Source: Acidobacteriota bacterium | GTDB lineage: Bacteria > Acidobacteriota > UBA6911 > JACOSC01 | Direction of reading: 5' to 3' | Assembly (NCBI GenBank): GCA_016179055.1 | Contig: JACOSC010000138.1 | Coordinates: 1-56,546, forward strand | Length of the DNA stretch: 56,546 nucleotides | Shown: in pieces, positions 51,951 to 56,546 of the stretch | How positions within the stretch are numbered: position 1 is the stretch's first letter | Layout: every line of letters begins with the position of its first letter | Position numbers and translations under genes: made by a program | The notes under the pieces: generated by a model | Database searches by the model: none | Told to the model about the DNA's origin: nothing | What the model saw: only the letters and a program-made list of their open reading frames with translations

Positions 51951-53171
51951 ATGGACAAGCCAAATCGGCATATTAGCCTGGGGCACGTACAAATCGGGGA
52001 CCTGGAAAAACAATTCGTCAACGAGGTCCTTGATAGTAATCGACTTTCCGCAGGAAAATATATCCATGGCTTTGAAACGGAGGTGGCCGCCTTGCATGGC
52101 TGCCGATATGGCATCATGTGCAATAGTGGCGCCAGCGCCCTGTCGATTGCCATAGCAGCCCTCAAGGAACGCGGTGAGTGGAATGAAGACGACGAGGTCA
52201 TTGTCCCGGCCTTGACGTACATATCCGTGCCCAACGCTATTATGCAATGCGGATTGCAGCCCGTGTTCGTGGATGTCGATCCCGCGTACTATACCATTAA
52301 TCCCCATGGCATTAAAGCCAAGATTACCCGGCGGACGCGTGCGATCATACCGGCCCATCTTTTCGGGTTCCCTTGTCTAATGGGAGATATTAAGTCGTTA
52401 GCGGTCGAGCACAATCTCAGCCTAATCGAGGATGCGTCTCAAGCCATGTTTGCCCAGTACCAACAGAGTCCGGTGGGATCTTTTGGCGATATCGCTTGTT
52501 TCTCGACGGATGCCGGTCAGCCCTTGACCACAGGCGTCGGAGGAGTTATTACGACCAACGATCAAGCGATCGCCGTGATCTGCCGCAGCCTCCAATCCCA
52601 AGGAAGGGACCCAATATACCTGACCATCGATGATGATGATGATCTGCAGGACGAAGCCCGGCGCCGTCGGATCGTCGAAAGGCGGTTTTCCTACGTGCGC
52701 CTCGGCCATAGTTATCGCGTCACGGAATTGGAAGGCGCCCTCGGACTGGCTCAGCTCGCCGATCGAGACACCATGTTGCGACAGCGACGGGCCAACGCGC
52801 ACTGGCTGAACCAAAAACTCTCGAGGTTTTCCGAATGCCTGCAGCTTCCCGACACACCGCCCAACTGCGCGCCTTCATGGTCATTTTATCCGATCGTCGC
52901 CAAGAACGGACTTGATCGCGCGCCTGTGGTGGATTATCTTGAGGCCCATGGTATCGAAACTCGTTTTATGTTGCCTTTGTTAAATCAACCGATCTATAAG
53001 AAAATTTTCGGGAACATAGAAAATCGGTTTCCGGTTGCCCGCGGGTTAAGTCAGAACGGTTTCTACATTGGCTGCCATCAAGGCCTAACTCGCGAAGATC
53101 TAGCCTACATTGTTCGCCGGTTCGAAGCGTTTTTTGCCGAATATGAAAAGCCGCCGGATGATGCCGCCTGA
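51951..53171 (+). CDS. DegT/DnrJ/EryC1-family protein lacking the PLP lysine
   Basis: 406 aa, normal family length. Phosphate-binding NSGASALSIAI (58-68), ALTYISVPNAIMQCG (87-101) and the pyridine-contact EDASQA (160-165) are present. The usual FSxxxxKxLTTGEGG is FSTDAGQPLTTGVGG: the Schiff-base lysine is Gln190 (codon CAG), and Glu of GEGG is Val. The family makes sugar amines, or dehydrates sugars when His replaces Lys (ColD). With Gln neither reaction is assured. GGAAGG lies just before the ATG. No sugar-nucleotide genes adjoin; a kinase and response regulator follow on the same strand, so a sensory or regulatory role is possible (inference). Confidence 0.88.
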   Translation: MDKPNRHISLGHVQIGDLEKQFVNEVLDSNRLSAGKYIHGFETEVAALHGCRYGIMCNSGASALSIAIAALKERGEWNEDDEVIVPALTYISVPNAIMQCGLQPVFVDVDPAYYTINPHGIKAKITRRTRAIIPAHLFGFPCLMGDIKSLAVEHNLSLIEDASQAMFAQYQQSPVGSFGDIACFSTDAGQPLTTGVGGVITTNDQAIAVICRSLQSQGRDPIYLTIDDDDDLQDEARRRRIVERRFSYVRLGHSYRVTELEGALGLAQLADRDTMLRQRRANAHWLNQKLSRFSECLQLPDTPPNCAPSWSFYPIVAKNGLDRAPVVDYLEAHGIETRFMLPLLNQPIYKKIFGNIENRFPVARGLSQNGFYIGCHQGLTREDLAYIVRRFEAFFAEYEKPPDDAA

Positions 53172-53231
53172 ATTGCTCGCTGAAGCGTGGTCAGCCGGCG
53201 ACCACCCACGCTTACTCGCGCAGGAACAGAT

Positions 53232-53369
53232 ATGGAAAACGCGGCCGTGCGTTCATTGGCCAATGCAAGATCTTATCGCATTTTGAAACAAAAACTAACG
53301 CAGTGGATTTTAATTATATTAAGAACTCTTTCGGAGATACCCGGTTTGTCGCTTCGCCCCCCTCAGTGA
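53232..53369 (+). CDS. Doubtful small open frame
   Basis: 45 aa from ATG 53232, with AGGA 6 bp before. Basic with a short hydrophobic stretch (WILIILRTLS), which could be a membrane-associated amphipathic helix. No homology recognised. It lies between the DegT-family gene and the histidine kinase gene. Confidence 0.25.
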   Translation: MENAAVRSLANARSYRILKQKLTQWILIILRTLSEIPGLSLRPPQ

Positions 53370-53430
53370 TATGTCGGTCATTATGCCTAATCAAAATCAA
53401 CCTTGAATCTCACCGTAGATGTGAATCGTC

Positions 53431-54918
53431 ATGAAAAACGCCAACCTCTCTAAGTCAAGGTCTCAGCTTTGTGATGGGCTGTCGCAACCGTCTCCGGACG
53501 ATCCGCCCACCCTAGCCGCCGCCGCCGCGGAGATTGCAGGTTCTACGCGTACTGGGGCGCAGGACCCGGTGGATAGCAAGCTGGTCGCCCTTGCGGAATT
53601 ATTTGCCGCGGCCTGCAATTCGCTTAACCTGTCCGGTGCAACGTGTGCGGCGCTGACCAGTACGCTGGAGATCTTGCAGATGGATGCCGGATTGGTTTTT
53701 CTAAAAGATGAGATAACCGGCGAGCTGCGCGTGCAGGACCATATAGGCCTATGTGAGCGGTTTGTTCAGGAGTTTCTGAACTGCACCATGACCCTCGACC
53801 TGGACAATTTCTGCAACGTGGCCACGTGGGACGAACCGATCGTGAAGGAAGCGGGCGATACTCTCTACCTTGCGCCCTTGCACCCAGCCTTTAACGTAGA
53901 AAAATGGTCTTGCGCGGTGATATGGCCGTTACACGCCGGCGAGCGATTCATCGGAACTATGGTTGCCCTTAACCGGCATGGACGAGCTCTTCCAGAAACT
54001 TCGCGCTCCTTTCTGACTTCTTTGGGTCAATCGGTAGGGCAGGTGATCGGTCTGGCGCGACGGTTAGAGAAAGCCCAAAGCCGCGCGGCCGTCCTGCAGG
54101 AACGCCTAATGCAGCTTGAGCAGGTCACCAAGGTCCAGGAAAACTTCATTAACATGATCGCACACGATCTCAAGAATCCGCTGGTCGCCATACGCGGCTT
54201 CACGAAGGAATTCATGCTGGAATGCTCCGAGAAGCTCTGCGACAACTGCAAGTTCTATTTAAGCCGCATCGACGCCAACGCCGCAAAAATGGAGCAACAG
54301 ATTCATGGACTGCTCGAACTCTCGCGGGTGAAACACGCGCAATCGGCTTACGAGCCGATTGAATTTGCAGCCTTGGTTAAAGAGGCGATCGACGAAATGG
54401 ATTACCAAGTCGAGCGCGCGGGCGCCGACTTTATCCTCCCGGCCAACAATGTTGTCATCCACGCCCAGAGAAATCTGATCCGCCAGCTTCTCGTCAACCT
54501 GATCGACAATGCCCTGAAATATCGAAGTCCAGCCAGGTCGCCGCGTATCGAAATCGGCTTTGAGACCCAGGATTGTTGTTGGCAGATGTACGTCAAGGAT
54601 AATGGCGCCGGCATCAAGGCTGATGAACAGGAACGCATATTCAATGTATTTGAAAAGTTTCCGCAATCCACTCCAGGTAATCCCGGTGGAAGCGGGGTTG
54701 GTTTAGCCATCGTAAAACAGATTATTGAAAATCATGGAGGCCGCGTATGGGTGGTCTCCCATGTTGGCAGTGGATCTACCTTTTATTTTACGCTGCCAAA
54801 ACCAGTGGCCAATGTGTTGGGCGGCTTACGTACCGACAAAGCCCAGGCCGAAGTGATGCCGAAGGCCGGCTTTTGTGGTTCCCGTGCCGTCCAAGCCGGT
54901 CGTAATGCGATAGGTTAG
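53431..54918 (+). CDS. GAF-domain sensor histidine kinase
   Basis: 495 aa, soluble. Residues 1-50 are low-complexity. GAF domain at about 55-205, with several cysteines (LNCTM, FCNV, WSCAVIW). A short coiled coil leads to HisKA with H245 in NMIAHDLKNPL, and an HATPase domain at about 345-465 (DNALKYRS, DNGAGI, GGSGVGLAI). The tail after 468 is disordered. It precedes the REC-GAF regulator by 66 bp, probably as its cognate kinase. Confidence 0.92.
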   Translation: MKNANLSKSRSQLCDGLSQPSPDDPPTLAAAAAEIAGSTRTGAQDPVDSKLVALAELFAAACNSLNLSGATCAALTSTLEILQMDAGLVFLKDEITGELRVQDHIGLCERFVQEFLNCTMTLDLDNFCNVATWDEPIVKEAGDTLYLAPLHPAFNVEKWSCAVIWPLHAGERFIGTMVALNRHGRALPETSRSFLTSLGQSVGQVIGLARRLEKAQSRAAVLQERLMQLEQVTKVQENFINMIAHDLKNPLVAIRGFTKEFMLECSEKLCDNCKFYLSRIDANAAKMEQQIHGLLELSRVKHAQSAYEPIEFAALVKEAIDEMDYQVERAGADFILPANNVVIHAQRNLIRQLLVNLIDNALKYRSPARSPRIEIGFETQDCCWQMYVKDNGAGIKADEQERIFNVFEKFPQSTPGNPGGSGVGLAIVKQIIENHGGRVWVVSHVGSGSTFYFTLPKPVANVLGGLRTDKAQAEVMPKAGFCGSRAVQAGRNAIG

Positions 54919-54984
54919 CGCCACACGCCGGCTGGAACGCCGGTGGAAAAACTATCAGGCGGTTGACTGCTTAAAGGAGATGCC

Positions 54985-56190
54985 ATGAATTATCGGCCAT
55001 TGCAGGCTATGGACTGCAGCAATGAAATGAAGAACGATCAGCTAATGAATATCTCACAAGTCGATCCGACTTCCGCGTCGCTCAAGACATTTGATCGGGA
55101 GGTCAGGGATTCCCCGGTCACTCGAACCAAGTCTGGGGCGCGGCTTAAGACTTCGACGCGACAACCGCGCATTCTTATGGTTGAGGATAATTGGGATCAC
55201 GCCTATTTGGAATTAAAGGCGCTTACCGCCGGCGGTCGTTACCAAGTTGAGCTGGTCTCCTCGGGTGCGGAAGCCCTGTACAAGCTCACCAGCGGCGAAT
55301 TTGTATTGGTCTTGCTCGATTATTGTCTCTCCGGTATGAGCGGGCTGTCTTTAATCCATAAGATTGCAGAGCTGCAACAGGATATTCCTATTGTCATGAT
55401 TACCGGCCTTGGTTCCGAAACGGTAGCCGTGGAAGCCATGAAGATGGGGGTCTACGACTATATCGTTAAGTCCGGAGATTATCTTAGGGCATTACCGCTG
55501 GTCGTTGAAAAAACGCTTGAGCGCTACGAGCTCAGAAAGGTCAAGGAGCAATGGGATTGTTGGATCATTAAACGCAATCAGGAATTGGGCGACTTGAGCG
55601 CGCTGGGCGAGGCCATTAACCACGTATTGGATACGGAAACACTTATGGCCGTGGCCTCAGACAAGACCGTAGAGATACTGGGGGGCGATTATGGCAAGCT
55701 TTGTGAGGCCACGGACATCTTTATCGAAGCACCGGCGTCTCTTGAGGTCTGTGCGGCCGGGACCGTCGTGAAGAATATTGTGGAGCGAGAGGAACGGGCT
55801 CCCAGTATTGTGCGGCAGGTAGCCGAGAGTTCTGAGCCAATTATCATTGAGAACATCGGGCCCGAAGCCAGCGAGAATGCCTTTGCGTGGGAACACGGTC
55901 TCCGCTCGACATTGTATCTTCCTATCGGCAGTGCGCAACAAGTCTTTGGCGTTCTCGTAATCGGTAGCCGCAAGCCTCTCCATTTTTGCGCCAAGGAGAT
56001 GGCGTTCTATAAAATTATCGCCAAGCAAATTTCCGTTGCCTTGGATAACGCGCATCTCTATGGCTTACTCAAGAAGCAGGCCTATCAACTTGGGGAAAAC
56101 ATGGTAAGAGGGGACATACTGACGGAGAGTCCCCCAGTGCCTCAATTTGATGTCGAGCAGGCTTTTGGGGATGCCTGTAGTCGCTCATAA
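54985..56190 (+). CDS. REC-GAF response regulator
   Basis: 401 aa. A disordered lead (1-60) is followed by REC at about 62-180, with E67, D68, phospho-Asp D112 (LVLLDYCLSGMSG), Thr in MITG and Lys in IVKSG. A helical linker (about 180-210) leads to a GAF domain at about 212-370 (HVLDTETLMAVA, LRSTLYLPIG, FGVLVIGSR). There is no DNA-binding or enzymatic output domain. AAAGGAG sits 5 bp before ATG. The last residues are followed by another reading frame with HisKA-like character (see 56147-56344), so the gene may be shortened by a frameshift. Confidence 0.88.
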   Translation: MNYRPLQAMDCSNEMKNDQLMNISQVDPTSASLKTFDREVRDSPVTRTKSGARLKTSTRQPRILMVEDNWDHAYLELKALTAGGRYQVELVSSGAEALYKLTSGEFVLVLLDYCLSGMSGLSLIHKIAELQQDIPIVMITGLGSETVAVEAMKMGVYDYIVKSGDYLRALPLVVEKTLERYELRKVKEQWDCWIIKRNQELGDLSALGEAINHVLDTETLMAVASDKTVEILGGDYGKLCEATDIFIEAPASLEVCAAGTVVKNIVEREERAPSIVRQVAESSEPIIIENIGPEASENAFAWEHGLRSTLYLPIGSAQQVFGVLVIGSRKPLHFCAKEMAFYKIIAKQISVALDNAHLYGLLKKQAYQLGENMVRGDILTESPPVPQFDVEQAFGDACSRS

Positions 56191-56344
56191 CCTTTGTACA
56201 CTGATTCATAATTACGCTAACGTATTATCGTTACTGGGTGACGAAGACCTTCAGGCCTTCGTCGATGGAACTAATCAGTTAACGGCCGACCTAAAGGTCT
56301 ACGCCACCCAATTGAGAAATACGTTAATGAATTGTAACTATTCA
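56147..56344 (+). pseudogene. Possible HisKA-like remnant in another frame
   Basis: In the frame shifted relative to the REC-GAF gene, the sequence VVAHNLCTLIHNYANVL, then LSLLGDEDLQAFVD, resembles the first helix of HisKA domains that read VAHDxNNLLTxIxxYAxLL. The Asp after the His is Asn here. The frame overlaps the regulator gene by 44 bp, and then runs into repeat DNA (GTAACTATTC). It may be the lost C-terminal domain of the regulator or a kinase fragment. Confidence 0.35.
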
Positions 56345-56383
56345 GGCATGCTTCTCAGCCCCGTAGGGGCGGCATGTTTATAG

Positions 56384-56408
56384 TACCTGAATTTTGCACG
56401 AGAATCAC
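56384..56408 (+). repeat. Family A left end, 25 bp
   Basis: TACCTGAATTTTGCACGAGA plus ATCAC, identical to the first 25 bp of family A (from 24780). The next bases differ (TAGTGTAGTGTCCC instead of CAGGATCG). Either an insertion broke a family A copy here, or this is the end of a longer element that shares its terminus with family A. Confidence 0.6.
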
Positions 56409-56467
56409 TAGTGTAGTGTCCCTTAAATAGCTAGACATATTCTGAGAATGGTGCTATGATTGTGGGC

Positions 56468-56546
56468 ATGGCAAGAACCAGTCCATTGTTGGAATTATCG
56501 GCGGGGGATCAAACGCGGCTGCAGCAGTGGGAGTCGGCCTACGGCA
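56468..56546 (+). CDS. IS630-like transposase, N-terminal fragment
   Basis: Runs off the window; only 26 codons are seen. MARTSPLLELSAGDQTRLQQ followed by WESAYG fits the opening of IS630/Tc1-mariner-type transposases, which begin with a helix of the kind LSxxDRxxLExW before the helix-turn-helix. It starts 60 bp after the family A left end. TA, the usual IS630 target, occurs at 56409-56410. Confidence 0.55.
   Translation, partial: MARTSPLLELSAGDQTRLQQWESAYG

Noticed and set aside
1-56546. CRISPR arrays, tRNA or rRNA genes
   Set aside because: Repeats found are dispersed or inverted, not regularly spaced with unique spacers; no cloverleaf or rRNA signature was seen by eye.

Overview
The window looks like a chromosomal segment of a Gram-negative (diderm) bacterium with roughly balanced GC. 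Support for an outer membrane includes a TolC-type outer membrane factor, a Wzm/Wzt polysaccharide exporter, a lipoprotein signal and many exported proteins. Gene content (XylR_N/V4R sensor kinase with an NtrC-type regulator, ADP-forming acetyl-CoA synthetase fused to GNAT, tandem UspA proteins, DksA-like protein, FG-GAP protein) fits an environmental bacterium of the deltaproteobacterial, Acidobacteriota, Nitrospirota or NC10 kind. I cannot assign a phylum from the sequence alone. No rRNA, tRNA or CRISPR array was seen.

Layout. 0.7-5.2 kb: exported FG-GAP protein, ECF sigma factor with overlapping zinc-finger anti-sigma factor, PiT phosphate transporter with a terminator. 5.3-7.8 kb: a single protein joining PqqD-like, radical SAM/SPASM and ArsM-type arsenic methyltransferase parts, the most unusual gene here. 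8.0-16.8 kb (minus): a CusCBA-type metal efflux operon with a Cys-rich exported protein and a small exported protein upstream, and a duplicated-domain exported protein downstream; inverted copies of one ~97-bp palindromic repeat flank it. 17.6-23.8 kb: stress and energy cluster (GNAT-ACD ligase, two tandem-UspA proteins in divergent orientation, DksA-like protein, small Cys4 membrane protein). 25.0-28.7 kb: V4R-PAS-PAS kinase plus sigma-54 response regulator. 29.0-39.5 kb (minus): ComM, then a surface-polysaccharide block (coiled-coil methyltransferase, GT2-GT4 fusion, large membrane protein with two C-terminal beta domains, Wzt, Wzm). 40.0-42.2 kb (minus): a miniature Rhs lipoprotein with a toxin-like C-terminus and two tandem candidate immunity genes. 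42.8-51 kb: HNH nuclease, NrtR-like regulator, exported ComEC-like metallo-hydrolase, a Deg/HtrA protease followed by a protease-like protein without a catalytic triad, DinB and Yip1 proteins. 52-56.2 kb: a DegT-family protein lacking the PLP lysine, then a GAF histidine kinase and a REC-GAF regulator. The right edge enters an IS630-like transposase.

Intergenic DNA is crowded with repeat families, named A-G here: A, a 132-bp MITE-like element in two identical inverted copies; B, a ~95-bp element with ~18-bp terminal inverted repeats; C, D and E, palindromic elements; F and G, further shared blocks. Many long open frames are antisense shadows, and several gene starts had to be moved downstream because a repeat had extended the open frame.
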